DNA from: Halomonas sp. H10-9-1
GTDB taxonomy: Bacteria > Pseudomonadota > Gammaproteobacteria > Pseudomonadales > Halomonadaceae
Reading direction: 5' to 3'
Assembly: GCF_040147005.1 (NCBI RefSeq)
Contig: NZ_JAMSHO010000001.1
Location: 558,001-622,000 of the forward strand
Length of the DNA stretch: 64,000 nucleotides
The first letter of the stretch is position 1, and each line of letters starts with the position of its first letter. Made by a program: the position numbers and the translations under genes. A model generated the notes under the pieces. The model saw nothing but the letters and a program-made list of their open reading frames with translations, was not told where the DNA came from and made no database searches. Of this stretch, positions 1 through 10,022 are shown piece by piece.

Positions 1-263
1 CTTCGTCGAGTTTCCCACCTGAGGTGCCGCTAACCCGTTGTGTTGCGGTGCGGTGAGGATTATGTGGAAATCCATTCCATGTAAACTTGCTTTGGCAGGA
101 GGCGAGGTATACGGTATCTTTTGCACAGAAACGACGGTTTTTTTGGGTCGTGACGTAATAAAATTACACAGTAACCGGGGTGCGTTGTCTCTCTGAGGAG
201 AGGGCACCCTGTTTTCCGCGCGCAGCGGGCACGCAACATCCATCGTCATTCGGAGAGACGTCT
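1..263 (+). promoter_or_regulatory. aceE upstream region with small inverted repeat
   Basis: This is leader and promoter DNA for aceE. An inverted repeat TGGAA-ATCCA-TTCCA lies at 65-79, and an AT-rich stretch with TAATAAAAT at about 156-164 could hold a -10 element. A possible -35 TTGCTT is at 87-92. GGAGAG at 252-257 is the ribosome binding site for the ATG at 264. I see no PdhR-type ATTGGT-N3-ACCAAT operator. The first 22 bases could be the tail of an upstream reading frame, but that cannot be judged from so little. Confidence 0.35.
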
Positions 264-2942
264 ATGAGTCTGGAGGCAAGAGAGGATCTCGATCCGGTCG
301 AGACCGCGGAGTGGCTGGAATCCCTCGAATCGGTCCTGGATCATGAGGGCGAGGAGCGTGCCCGGCACCTGCTCACGCGCCTGGCCGACCGCCTGCGGCG
401 CGACGGGACGCAGCCCCCCTTCTCGGCGACCACGCCGCACCGCAACACCATTCCGGTGCATCGTGAGGCACCGATGCCGGGCGATCTCTTCATGGAGCGC
501 AAGATCCGCTCGATGATCCGCTGGAACATGGCGGCGATGGTCACCCGGGCCAACCGCAAGCACAAGGGCATCGGCGGCCACCTGGCCAGCTACATGTCCA
601 GTGCGACACTCTATGAAGTGGGCTTCAACCACTTCTTCCGGGCCGCCAACGGCGATTTCATGGGTGACCTGGTGTTCATCCAGGGGCACAGCTCCCCGGG
701 CATCTATGCCCGCGCCTTCCTCGAGGGGCGGCTGACCGAGGAGCAGATGGACAACTATCGCCAGGAGGTCGATGGCAATGGTCTGTCGTCCTACCCGCAC
801 CCCTGGTTGATGCCCGATTTCTGGCAGCTGCCCACCGTGTCCATGGGCCTTGGCCCGATCATGGCCATCTACCAGGCCCACGTGATGAAGTACCTCGACC
901 AGCGCGGCCTGAAGCCGATGCAGGATCGCAAGATCTGGTGCTTCATGGGCGACGGCGAGTGTGACGAGCCGGAGTCCCTGGGGGCCATCCACCTGGCCAG
1001 CCGCGAACAGCTCGACAACCTGATCTTCGTGGTCAACTGCAACCTGCAGCGCCTCGATGGCCCGGTACGCGGCAACTCGCGCATCATGGACGAGCTCGAG
1101 GGGGTCTTTCGTGGCGCCGGCTGGAACGTGCTCAAGGTGGTCTGGGGCCGCCTGTGGGATCCGCTCTTCGAGAAGGACAAGAAGGGCATCCTGCAGAAGG
1201 TCATGGACGAGACCGTCGATGGCGAGTATCAGAACTACAAGGCCAACGGCGGCGCCTATACCCGGGAGAACTTCTTCGGCAAGTACCCCGAGACCGCCGA
1301 GATGGTCAAGGACTTGTCCGACGAGGATATCTGGAAGCTCAACCGCGGCGGTCACGACCCGTTCAAGGTCTATGCGGCCTATCACCAGGCGGTGAATCAC
1401 GCCAACGGCCGACCCACCGTGGTGCTGGCGCACACCGTCAAGGGCTATGGCCTGGGTGCCGACGGTGGCGAGGCCGATAACGAGGCCCACCAGGTCAAGT
1501 CCATCGACGACCCGGAGGTGCTCAAGCGCTTCCGCGACCGCTTCGGCATCCCGGTTTCCGACGAAGCGATCGAGCATGAGATCCCCTACTACAAGCCGGC
1601 CGACGACACCCCGGAGATGCGCTACATGCACCTCCAGCGTGAACGCCTCGGTGGCTACCTGCCGGCACGCCAGCACGACTTCGAGCCGCTGGATATCCCT
1701 GGCCTGGACGACAAGGTCTTCGCCAGCCAGCTGGGTGGCTCGAAGGGGCGCGAGGTGTCTACCACCATGACCTTCGTGCGGATTCTCAATGGGCTGGTGA
1801 AGGACAAGTCGTTCGGCAAGCAGGTGGTGCCGATTGTGCCCGACGAGGCCCGCACCTTCGGCATGGAGGGCATGTTCCGCCAGCTGGGCATCTACAGCCC
1901 CGGTGGCCAGAAGTATGAGCCCATGGACAAGGGCCAGCTGATGTTCTATCGCGAGGACAAGGCCGGTCAGGTCCTCGAGGAGGGCATCAACGAGGCGGGC
2001 GCCATGTCCTCGTGGATCGCCGCGGCCACCTCCTACGCCAACCATGGCCTGCCGCTGCTGCCGTTCTATATCTACTACTCGATGTTCGGCTTCCAGCGCA
2101 TCGGCGACCTGGCCTGGGCCGCTGGTGACCTGCAGGCGCGTGGCTTCCTGGTGGGCGGTACCGCCGGGCGCACCACGCTCAACGGCGAGGGCCTGCAGCA
2201 CCAGGATGGTCACAGCCACCTGCAGGCGTCGATGATTCCCAACTGCCGTAGCTACGACCCGACCTACGCCCACGAAGTGGCGGTGATCGTGCAGAGTGGC
2301 CTGAAGCGGATGTTCGTCGACAAGGAGCCCTGCTTCTACTACCTGACGGTCATGAACGAGAACTACGAGCAGCCCGAGCTCGAGGAGGTGCCTGCCGAGG
2401 AGATCATCAAGGGCATGTACCTGCTGCGCGAGACTCAGGGCGACAAGGCCCGCGTGCAGTTGATGGGCTCCGGCACCATCCTGCGCGAGGTCGAGGCCGC
2501 CGCCGAACTGCTGCGTGATGAGTGGGGCGTGGGCGCCGACATCTGGAGCGTGACCAGCTTCAACGAGCTGCGTCGCGAGGCACTGGCCCTGGACCGCGAG
2601 GCGTTCCTCAATCCGGAGGCCGAGCCGGGCAAGCCGCACGTCACCCGTTGCCTGGAAGGGCGTCAGGGGCCGGCCATCGCCTCGACCGACTACATGCGCC
2701 TGTTCGCCGACCAGGTGCGTGCCTGGGTGCCCACCGACTACCACGTGCTGGGAACCGACGGCTTCGGCCGCTCCGATACCCGCGAGAAGCTGCGTGAGTT
2801 CTTCGAGGTCGACCGTCACTTCGTGGTGGTGGCCGCACTCAAGGCGCTGGCCGAGCGCGGCGAACTCGACCGCAAGGTGATCGGCGAGGCGCTGAAGAAG
2901 TACGACATCGATCCGGCCAAGCCGAATCCGCTGACCGACTGA
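264..2942 (+). CDS. aceE: Pyruvate dehydrogenase E1 component, homodimeric type
   Basis: E1 decarboxylates pyruvate with thiamine diphosphate and reductively acetylates the E2 lipoyl groups, linking glycolysis to acetyl-CoA. The product is 892 residues, the usual size of the single-chain gammaproteobacterial E1. The thiamine diphosphate motif begins MGDGECDEPES near residue 228 and is followed about 30 residues later by the NCNLQRLDG stretch. I chose the ATG at 264 because GGAGAG lies 7 bases upstream and the protein then begins like other AceE proteins. An in-frame upstream start at 180 would add 28 residues of poor quality. aceF follows 58 bases downstream on the same strand, so the two are very probably co-transcribed. 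No dihydrolipoamide dehydrogenase gene follows them here. Confidence 0.97.
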   Translation: MSLEAREDLDPVETAEWLESLESVLDHEGEERARHLLTRLADRLRRDGTQPPFSATTPHRNTIPVHREAPMPGDLFMERKIRSMIRWNMAAMVTRANRKHKGIGGHLASYMSSATLYEVGFNHFFRAANGDFMGDLVFIQGHSSPGIYARAFLEGRLTEEQMDNYRQEVDGNGLSSYPHPWLMPDFWQLPTVSMGLGPIMAIYQAHVMKYLDQRGLKPMQDRKIWCFMGDGECDEPESLGAIHLASREQLDNLIFVVNCNLQRLDGPVRGNSRIMDELEGVFRGAGWNVLKVVWGRLWDPLFEKDKKGILQKVMDETVDGEYQNYKANGGAYTRENFFGKYPETAEMVKDLSDEDIWKLNRGGHDPFKVYAAYHQAVNHANGRPTVVLAHTVKGYGLGADGGEADNEAHQVKSIDDPEVLKRFRDRFGIPVSDEAIEHEIPYYKPADDTPEMRYMHLQRERLGGYLPARQHDFEPLDIPGLDDKVFASQLGGSKGREVSTTMTFVRILNGLVKDKSFGKQVVPIVPDEARTFGMEGMFRQLGIYSPGGQKYEPMDKGQLMFYREDKAGQVLEEGINEAGAMSSWIAAATSYANHGLPLLPFYIYYSMFGFQRIGDLAWAAGDLQARGFLVGGTAGRTTLNGEGLQHQDGHSHLQASMIPNCRSYDPTYAHEVAVIVQSGLKRMFVDKEPCFYYLTVMNENYEQPELEEVPAEEIIKGMYLLRETQGDKARVQLMGSGTILREVEAAAELLRDEWGVGADIWSVTSFNELRREALALDREAFLNPEAEPGKPHVTRCLEGRQGPAIASTDYMRLFADQVRAWVPTDYHVLGTDGFGRSDTREKLREFFEVDRHFVVVAALKALAERGELDRKVIGEALKKYDIDPAKPNPLTD

Positions 2943-3000
2943 TCCGGTGGGGCGGGCGGATGCCTGCCCCTTCCAGGCACGATTTGGAAGGAGCGCGACC

Positions 3001-4965
3001 TTGAGTAGCGAAATCATCAAAGTACCGGACATCGGCGGCGATACCGATGTGGAGATCATCGAGATCGCGGTGTCGGTAGGCGACGTCATCGAGGCCGAGG
3101 ACACCCTGATCACCCTCGAGTCCGACAAGGCCAGCATGGACGTGCCTTCGCCCAAGGGCGGCAAGGTGGCCAGGGTGCTGGTGAAGGAGGGCGATACCGT
3201 CTCCGAGGGTGACGCTATCGTCGAGCTGGAAATCGAAGGCGGTGACGCCGCCGAGCCGGCTTCCGGCCACGCCGAGGCGCAGGCCGCGCCGGCACCCGAG
3301 ACGGCACCGGAGCCCAGCGCCGAGAAGCCAGCGGCGAAGACCGGCGGTGGCAAGCGCAGCGTGGAGATCACCGTGCCCGACCTGGGGGGCGACAGCGACG
3401 TCGAGGTGATCGAAGTGGGAGTGGCCGAGGGCGACGAGATCGAGCTCGAGGCGCCGCTGATTACCCTGGAGTCCGACAAGGCCAGCATGGACGTGCCCAG
3501 CCCCTATGCCGGCAAGCTGCTCTCCCTGACCGTCAAGGAGGGCGATACCGTCTCCGAGGGCGATGTCATCGGCACCATGGAGGTCATCGACGAGGGTGGC
3601 GAGGTGGCAAAGGCCGAGGCGCCCGCGGCGAGCATGCCGGCACCGGCCGCCGAGCCGGAGCCCGCCCCGCAGGCCGGCGGCGAGCCTCGGCGCCAGGAGG
3701 TTCGCGTCCCGGACCTGGGCGGTGCCAGCGACGTCCCGATCATCGAGGTGGCCGTGGCCGTGGGCGACGAGCTCGAGGAGGAGGCGCCGCTGATCACCCT
3801 GGAGTCCGACAAGGCCTCCATGGACGTGCCGAGCCCCCATGCGGGTCGCCTGGTCGAGCTGAAGGTCAAGGAGGGCGACAGCGTCTCCGAGGGTGATCTG
3901 ATCGCTATCATCGAGACCGCAGGCGCCGCCGCCCCCGCCGCCAAGGCCCCTGCTGCGCCCAAGGCCGCCGCGCCTGCGCCGACCCCGGCGGGCACGCCGA
4001 GCCCGGAGGCACAGATGGCGGCCCACAAGCCTCGCGAGGGCAAGCTGGTCCACGCCGGCCCCGCGGTGCGCATGCTGGCCCGCGAGCTGGGCGTCGACCT
4101 GGGATTGGTCACGCCCAGCGGCCCGAAGGAGCGTGTCCTGAAGGAGGATGTCCACGCCTACGTCAAGCAGGTGATGGCCAGCCAGGGCAAGGCCGGGACA
4201 GCTGCCGCAGCTCCCGCGGCGGTTGGCTCGGGCATTCCGCCGATTCCGGACCAGGACTTCAGCCAGTTCGGCGAGGTGGAAGAGAAGCCCATGGGGCGCC
4301 TGATGAAGATGGGTGCCACTAACCTCCATCGCAGCTGGGTCAACCTGCCCCACGTCACCCAGTTCGACGAGGCGGACATCACCGAGCTGGAGGCCTTCCG
4401 CAAGTCCATGAAGGCCGAGGCGGAGGCTCAGGGCGCCAAGCTCACACCGCTGCCCTTCCTGATCAAGGCGTGTGCCTTCGCGCTGCGCCAGTACCCGCAG
4501 TTCAATGTCAGCCTGAAGAGCGATGGCGAGACGGTGGTGCACAAGAAGTACGTGCATATCGGCATCGCCGTGGACACCCCGGACGGCCTGATGGTGCCGG
4601 TGATCCGCAATGCCGACCGGAAGTCGCTGATTGACCTGGCCAAGGAGTCGGTGGAGCTGGCCAAGAAGGCGCAGTCGAAGAAGCTGAAGCGCGAGGAGAT
4701 GACCGGTGGCTGCTTCACCATCTCCAGCCTGGGCTCCATCGGCGGCACCGCCTTCACGCCGATCGTCAACGCCCCGGAGGTGGCCATCCTCGGCGTTTCC
4801 AAGGCGTCGATGAAGCCGGTGTGGGATGGCGCCGCCTTCCAGCCGCGGCTGATGATGCCGCTGTGCCTCTCCTATGACCACCGGGCCGTCAACGGCGCCG
4901 ATGCGGCACGCTTCACTGCGTTGCTGGGTCAACTGCTGACCGATATTCGTCGGCTGCTGCTGTAG
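3001..4965 (+). CDS. aceF: Dihydrolipoyllysine acetyltransferase (PDH E2), three lipoyl domains
   Basis: E2 core of pyruvate dehydrogenase: swinging lipoyl arms carry the acetyl group from E1 to CoA. The 654-residue product has three lipoyl domains, each with the motif ESDKASMDVP. The modified lysines are K43, K160 and K271. Ala/Pro-rich linkers separate the domains. A peripheral-subunit binding domain follows at about 350-390 (HAGPAVRMLARELGV), then the catalytic acyltransferase domain with the active-site motif DHRAVNGAD (H627). The start is the TTG at 3001, preceded by a strong GGAAGGAG at 2986-2993. An upstream in-frame ATG would add an unlikely 18-residue leader. It follows aceE and ends just before a hairpin terminator. 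Confidence 0.96.
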   Translation: MSSEIIKVPDIGGDTDVEIIEIAVSVGDVIEAEDTLITLESDKASMDVPSPKGGKVARVLVKEGDTVSEGDAIVELEIEGGDAAEPASGHAEAQAAPAPETAPEPSAEKPAAKTGGGKRSVEITVPDLGGDSDVEVIEVGVAEGDEIELEAPLITLESDKASMDVPSPYAGKLLSLTVKEGDTVSEGDVIGTMEVIDEGGEVAKAEAPAASMPAPAAEPEPAPQAGGEPRRQEVRVPDLGGASDVPIIEVAVAVGDELEEEAPLITLESDKASMDVPSPHAGRLVELKVKEGDSVSEGDLIAIIETAGAAAPAAKAPAAPKAAAPAPTPAGTPSPEAQMAAHKPREGKLVHAGPAVRMLARELGVDLGLVTPSGPKERVLKEDVHAYVKQVMASQGKAGTAAAAPAAVGSGIPPIPDQDFSQFGEVEEKPMGRLMKMGATNLHRSWVNLPHVTQFDEADITELEAFRKSMKAEAEAQGAKLTPLPFLIKACAFALRQYPQFNVSLKSDGETVVHKKYVHIGIAVDTPDGLMVPVIRNADRKSLIDLAKESVELAKKAQSKKLKREEMTGGCFTISSLGSIGGTAFTPIVNAPEVAILGVSKASMKPVWDGAAFQPRLMMPLCLSYDHRAVNGADAARFTALLGQLLTDIRRLLL

Positions 4966-4989
4966 GGCGCGGACTCGAGTCCGCTACAC

Positions 4990-5018
4990 GACGGCGCCTG
5001 CGGGCGCCGTCGTCATTT
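4990..5018 (+). terminator. Terminator after aceF
   Basis: A 9-bp GC stem (GACGGCGCC at 4990-4998, GGCGCCGTC at 5003-5011) with loop TGCG is followed by a short T-containing tail. It lies 24 bases after the aceF stop, as expected for the end of aceEF. Confidence 0.75.
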
Positions 5019-5177
5019 TCGGGCCCGTTACGGTTGGCAAGACCAAAGTGCTATTCGGCTGGAGGCCATTGAAATGCAAAGTGCTTTTATGCAGAGGAGG
5101 GGCGCCGGGAGGGGCGGGTGCTTGTGCTGGTCGTGGGCCGCGGTTATCGTTCCCCCAAGAAAATTCTTCATAGCTGA

Positions 5178-5861
<684 letters not shown>

Positions 5862-5911
5862 TCGAGCCCTGTCCCCGGCGCCCCTCGAAGTTACGACAGC
5901 GCTTCCACTCG

Positions 5912-5941
5912 GATGGCCCGCTTATGCGGGCCATCGTCGTT
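5912..5941 (+). terminator. Hairpin terminator after adk
   Basis: GATGGCCCGC (5912-5921), loop TTAT, GCGGGCCATC (5926-5935): a perfect 10-bp stem followed by GTCGTTAT. The T-tract is weak, but the position 50 bases after the adk stop and before the tsaB -10 fits termination. Confidence 0.6.
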
Positions 5942-5956
5942 ATGGGCCCGGCCGCG

Positions 5957-5962
5957 TATAAT
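5957..5962 (+). promoter_or_regulatory. tsaB -10 element
   Basis: A perfect TATAAT lies 31 bases before the tsaB ATG, right after the adk hairpin. No good -35 hexamer is visible at the right distance, so only the -10 is claimed. Confidence 0.5.
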
Positions 5963-5992
5963 GGCGGCCCGTTTTCCCGAGAGGGTGACCCC

Positions 5993-6697
5993 ATGTCGAT
6001 CCTGCTGGCCCTGGATGCCTCCTCGAGCGCCTGCTCCGCCGCCCTGCTGCGGCGGCGCCCCGGCGCCGATGATGAACTGCTCTCCCGCTTCGCCCTGACT
6101 CCCCGCGAGCATACCCGGCGGCTGCTGCCCATGGTCGACGAGGTACTCGCCGAGGCCGGGGTGGCCCCCGCCGAGCTCGATGCCGTGGCCTATGGCCGCG
6201 GCCCGGGCTCCTTCACCGGGCTGCGCATCGCCGCGGGTGCCGCCCAGGGGCTCGCCTACGGCCTCGACCGGCCGCTGATCGGGGTCTCCACCCTGGCGGC
6301 CCTGGCCCTGGGAGCCCATCGTCGCCACCATTTCCGCCGGCTGGTCACCGCCCTCGATGCGCGCATGGGCGAGATCTACGTGGCTGCCTGGCAGTGCCGC
6401 GATGGCCTGCCGGAGCCGCTGCTCGATGAGGCGGTCATGGCGCCGGAGCGTCTACGCCTGCCCAATGGCCACGCTGACCACGATTGGGTCGGGGTGGGCT
6501 CGGGATGGGGCTTGTGGGAGCGGATGCCGGCCGGGGTACAGGCGGCGCTGGGGCAGCGTCTGCCCGAGGTGGAGGCGGACGCCGCCGACATGGCGCTGCT
6601 CGCCATGCATGAGCTGGAGAGCGGCGGCGGGCTACCGGCGCACCTCGCCCAGCCGGTCTACCTGCGCAACGAGGTGGCGTGGAAGAAGGCAAGATGA
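5993..6697 (+). CDS. tsaB: tRNA threonylcarbamoyladenosine biosynthesis protein TsaB
   Basis: TsaB is the inactive Kae1-like partner that scaffolds TsaD and TsaE in making the t6A modification at position 37 of ANN-decoding tRNAs. The product is 234 residues. It starts [19 protein letters not shown], matching the ASKHA-fold N-terminus, and has the family stretch [17 protein letters not shown] around residues 65-82. The ATG at 5993 is used because the TATAAT at 5957 would put any earlier start upstream of the transcript. Its stop overlaps the rsmJ start by 4 bases (ATGA), indicating translational coupling. Confidence 0.93.
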   Translation: MSILLALDASSSACSAALLRRRPGADDELLSRFALTPREHTRRLLPMVDEVLAEAGVAPAELDAVAYGRGPGSFTGLRIAAGAAQGLAYGLDRPLIGVSTLAALALGAHRRHHFRRLVTALDARMGEIYVAAWQCRDGLPEPLLDEAVMAPERLRLPNGHADHDWVGVGSGWGLWERMPAGVQAALGQRLPEVEADAADMALLAMHELESGGGLPAHLAQPVYLRNEVAWKKAR

Positions 6698-7452
6698 GTG
6701 TCCCGGTGGCGGTTCAGGGGGAGGCGCTGGCGGCGCTGGCCGAGCGGCTCGGGCTGCCCTTCGCCCAGGCGGCCGAGCTCTGCCTGGCGCGGCAGGAGGG
6801 GCGCCTGGTGCTGGCCGGTGACGCCAGGCGCTACGGCCACCCTCTGGTGGTGGAGTTCGCCAGCGGCAGGGCGGCCCATCGTCGTCGCTTCGGTGGTGGT
6901 CGCGGGCAGCTCATCGCCCGTGCCTGCGGCTTCTCCCCGGGGGTGACGCCTTGCGTGGTGGACGCCACCGCAGGCCTGGGCCGCGACGCCTTCGTGCTGG
7001 CGAGCCTGGGGGCTTCGGTACTGCTGGTGGAGCGCGTGGCGGCGATCTTCGCCCTGCTCGAGGACGGCCTGGCCAGGGCGCTGGCCGATGCCGACACCGC
7101 CGAGATCGCCGCACGCATGCATCTGGTCCAGGGCGATGCCGGCCGTGATCTCGATGCCTTGGTGGCCGAGGCGGGCTTTTCTCCCCAGGTGATCCATCTG
7201 GATCCGATGTTTCCCCACCGCGAGAAGTCGGCACTGGTCAAGAAGGAGATGCGCCTGTTCCGGACCCTCGCCGGCGACGATGCGGACGCCCCGCGGCTGC
7301 TGGAGGCGGCGCTGGATGTCGCCACCCACCGGGTGGTGGTCAAGCGGCCGAGGAAGGCGCCGCCGATCGAGGGGCCCGCCCCGCGCCATGTCATCGAGGG
7401 CAAGACCAGCCGTTATGACCTCTATGTGCATCGCAGCCTGAAGGCCGGCTGA
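6694..7452 (+). CDS. rsmJ: 16S rRNA (guanine1516-N2)-methyltransferase RsmJ
   Basis: Class I SAM-dependent methyltransferase that modifies G1516 of 16S rRNA. The 252-residue protein has a SAM-binding motif [19 protein letters not shown] near residues 91-109, followed by [11 protein letters not shown], and the catalytic-type HLDPMFPHR motif. These are diagnostic for RsmJ (YhiQ). The start overlaps the tsaB stop. Its own stop at 7450-7452 abuts the stop codon of the convergent plsB with no base between. Confidence 0.93.
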   Translation: MSVPVAVQGEALAALAERLGLPFAQAAELCLARQEGRLVLAGDARRYGHPLVVEFASGRAAHRRRFGGGRGQLIARACGFSPGVTPCVVDATAGLGRDAFVLASLGASVLLVERVAAIFALLEDGLARALADADTAEIAARMHLVQGDAGRDLDALVAEAGFSPQVIHLDPMFPHREKSALVKKEMRLFRTLAGDDADAPRLLEAALDVATHRVVVKRPRKAPPIEGPAPRHVIEGKTSRYDLYVHRSLKAG

Positions 7453-9906
7453 TCAGTCACCGCGCAGGGTGATCAGCTGCAGCCGGTGGCGCAATGCCGG
7501 GTCGAACAGGCGGTGCGCGCGCCTGGCCGCCTCGCGCAGCCGGTCATCGAACACCAGCAGGCCCTCGGGGTCGCGCCACAGCCAGCCCTCCAGCGCCAGG
7601 CTCTCCACCAGCCGGTCGAAGAGCCGTGCGTCGAAGAACTCGGGGGAGTCGAGTCCCGAGAGCAGTGCCAGGCGTTCGGCGAGCAGTCGACTGTGCCCGG
7701 CCAGCGCTTCGGCGGTGAGGCGCCCCGGTCCCGCGTTGATCAACACCGTAAGCAGCAGGTAGCCACGCTCCAGCGACGGCTGCATTACCCTCCCCAGCAG
7801 GTCGAGGCTTTCGCCGGCCTCCAGGCGGTCGTCGGGGCGTTGCCAGGCATCATCGCCGTCCGGTGTCACCAGCTCCAGCTCGACCAGAGTGTCGAGCGTC
7901 GCCGCCAGTGCCTCGCGCAAGACAGGCGGCGGGGCGACCATCAGCTCCCGCGCGAGAATCGGCCAGCCGGGGGCCAGCAGGGCCTCCAGTTCATCCAGTT
8001 GCCGCCGCGGCTGGTGGCGGAAGGCGAAGGCGGTGAGCCCGGCCAGGGCCAAGAGGTGCAGGACGTTGTTGCGGTACCAACCCAGCCGGCTGGACTGGTC
8101 GGCATCGGCGAGCAGGATATCGCCCAGTGGTTGCTCGCGGCGCTGGATCATGCCCAGCGCCAGGGCATGGGCGATCCACTCGGCTGGAGTTCCCTCCGGG
8201 AGGCTCGGCCGCTCGCTGCCTGGCAGGCGCCGCTGCAGTGCTGCGAGGAGCGCCAGTTGGCGTTCCATCAGGCGCTCCTCGATGGCGTGGTGGGGGGTGG
8301 CCAGCAACACCAGGGCGATCAGGTTGACCGGGTTGAGGGCGGCGGCGGCATTGATGCGCCGGCACAGCGTCTCGCCCAGTCGCGGCACCAGCTCGCCCAG
8401 CCACGCCGGGCGCTCCTCGGCACAGCGTCGCCAGCCCCGGCCCAGCGTCTCGTCCAGGTAGTCGGCCACCGCCAGCGGCTCGCCGACGTTGACGGTGACC
8501 CGGCCGAAGGGCTGGCGCAACTTGCCCAGCACCCGCAGCAGCGACAGCGGAGTCTCCTTGCGCTTCTTGCCGCCGCGCAGTTCGCGCTGGTAGCTGGAGC
8601 CCTCGATCACCCGCTCGTAGCCGATATAGACCGGTACAAAGGCCAGCGGCTGCGTCTGGCCGGCGGCGTGGCTGCGCAGGAAGGAGCGCAGCGTCATGAC
8701 CAGCATGCCGGGGCGCGCCGGCAGCATGCGGCCGCTGCGTGAGCGGCCGCCCTCCATGAAGTACTCCAGCGGGTGTCCGCGTGCGATGAGGCGATGCAGG
8801 TACTCGTTGAAGACCGCCGCGTAGAGGCGGTTGTCGCGGAAGCTACGGCGCAGGAAGAAGGCGCCGCCGCGGCGCAGCAGCGGGCCTATCAGCGGCATGT
8901 CCAGGTTGCGGCCGGCGGCGATATGCGGCGGCATCAGGCCCTCCTGATAGAGCACATAGGAGAGCAGCAGGTAGTCGACATGGCTGCGGTGGCAGGGCAC
9001 GTAGACCAGGGTGTGGTCCTCGGCCAGCGGCTTGATGGCCTCCAGGCCACGCACGTCGACGCCGTCATAGAGCCGGTTCCACAAGCGCCGCAGCAGGCCA
9101 TCCATGAAGCGCAGCACCGGGTAGGTCATGTTGGAGGCGATCTCGTGGCCGTAGCGGCGTGCACGCCGCTCCAGGCGTGGCCGCGCCTGCCGGCCCTCGC
9201 CGGCCAGCGCGTCGATCACCCGGCCGACCTCGGGGCTCGACGCTACCCCCTCGATCAGCGTGCGGCGATGGGAGAGGTCCGGGCCCAGCACCCGGGTGCG
9301 CGTGCGACGGAAGTGCACGCGCAGCAGGCGTGCCGCCTTGCGGTTGGTGAGCGCCGGGTCACGGCCGTCACACAGCTGGCGTAGCCTCAGCGGGGCGCCG
9401 AAGTGCACCTCCACATTGCGCCGGTTGACCAGCACCGAGAGGGCGCGGCGCAGGCGGCCGGTCAACTGCCAGGTGTCCGCGGCGACCATCCGCCAGAAGC
9501 CGAAGCGCTTGCCAGGTGCGCGCCCCCAGAAGATGCTGACCGGTACCAGCTGCACCTCGAGCGCCGGGTCGGCCTCGAGGCGCTCGATCAGCGCCTGGAA
9601 GGGCGGCGGGTTGCGCGCGCCGCGACGCCTCCCGCGTGGCCGCGGCAGGGCCAGGCTGCCGGGGAATTTCCGTCCGGCGAGGCGCCATGGCCGGTCGGCG
9701 GCCGGCAGGGCGTAGCGGGATGTCAGCGCGCCGAGCAGCCGGGCATCGCTCCAGGCGGTGCGAGGCAGGATATAGACCACCGGCAGCTCCGGGACGATCC
9801 CCAGGTCACCGGGAGGGGGTTCGATCAGGCGCGGCTGAACCCAGGCGGCGATCACGCGGGTCATGACCGCGCGCAGGGGAGTGGTAAGGGTGTGCAGCAA
9901 GGCCAT
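7453..9906 (-). CDS. plsB: Glycerol-3-phosphate 1-O-acyltransferase PlsB
   Basis: Membrane-associated enzyme for the first step of phospholipid synthesis, acylating glycerol-3-phosphate at sn-1. The 817-residue length is normal for PlsB. Acyltransferase blocks appear in order: HRSHVD (the HX4D catalytic motif, about residue 303-308), GGAFFLRRSFRDN, YFMEGGRSRSGRMLPARPGM and FVPVYIGYERVIEG. It is divergent from the ClsB-type cardiolipin synthase gene, 116 bases away, so two phospholipid genes share one intergenic region. The 3' end collides directly with rsmJ and no terminator separates them. Confidence 0.96.
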   Translation of the reverse strand: MALLHTLTTPLRAVMTRVIAAWVQPRLIEPPPGDLGIVPELPVVYILPRTAWSDARLLGALTSRYALPAADRPWRLAGRKFPGSLALPRPRGRRRGARNPPPFQALIERLEADPALEVQLVPVSIFWGRAPGKRFGFWRMVAADTWQLTGRLRRALSVLVNRRNVEVHFGAPLRLRQLCDGRDPALTNRKAARLLRVHFRRTRTRVLGPDLSHRRTLIEGVASSPEVGRVIDALAGEGRQARPRLERRARRYGHEIASNMTYPVLRFMDGLLRRLWNRLYDGVDVRGLEAIKPLAEDHTLVYVPCHRSHVDYLLLSYVLYQEGLMPPHIAAGRNLDMPLIGPLLRRGGAFFLRRSFRDNRLYAAVFNEYLHRLIARGHPLEYFMEGGRSRSGRMLPARPGMLVMTLRSFLRSHAAGQTQPLAFVPVYIGYERVIEGSSYQRELRGGKKRKETPLSLLRVLGKLRQPFGRVTVNVGEPLAVADYLDETLGRGWRRCAEERPAWLGELVPRLGETLCRRINAAAALNPVNLIALVLLATPHHAIEERLMERQLALLAALQRRLPGSERPSLPEGTPAEWIAHALALGMIQRREQPLGDILLADADQSSRLGWYRNNVLHLLALAGLTAFAFRHQPRRQLDELEALLAPGWPILARELMVAPPPVLREALAATLDTLVELELVTPDGDDAWQRPDDRLEAGESLDLLGRVMQPSLERGYLLLTVLINAGPGRLTAEALAGHSRLLAERLALLSGLDSPEFFDARLFDRLVESLALEGWLWRDPEGLLVFDDRLREAARRAHRLFDPALRHRLQLITLRGD

Positions 9907-10022
9907 CCGTTTGCCCCGGGTGCAGGAAAGGGAGAGGAAAGGCCAGTATAGTCGTCGGGAGACGCCGGGTCAGTGGTGACCCGCAGCGACGGGCATGTGA
10001 CGAAGCGGACAGGGATGCAGCG

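Noticed and set aside
1..22. Possible end of an upstream gene (FVEFPT then stop)
   Set aside because: Six codons are not enough to recognise anything.
246..3488. Very long open frame on the minus strand opposite aceE and aceF
   Set aside because: It is an antisense shadow of two clear genes in high-GC DNA; the translation is low-complexity and matches no family. The same applies to the long minus-strand frame at 2839-4932.
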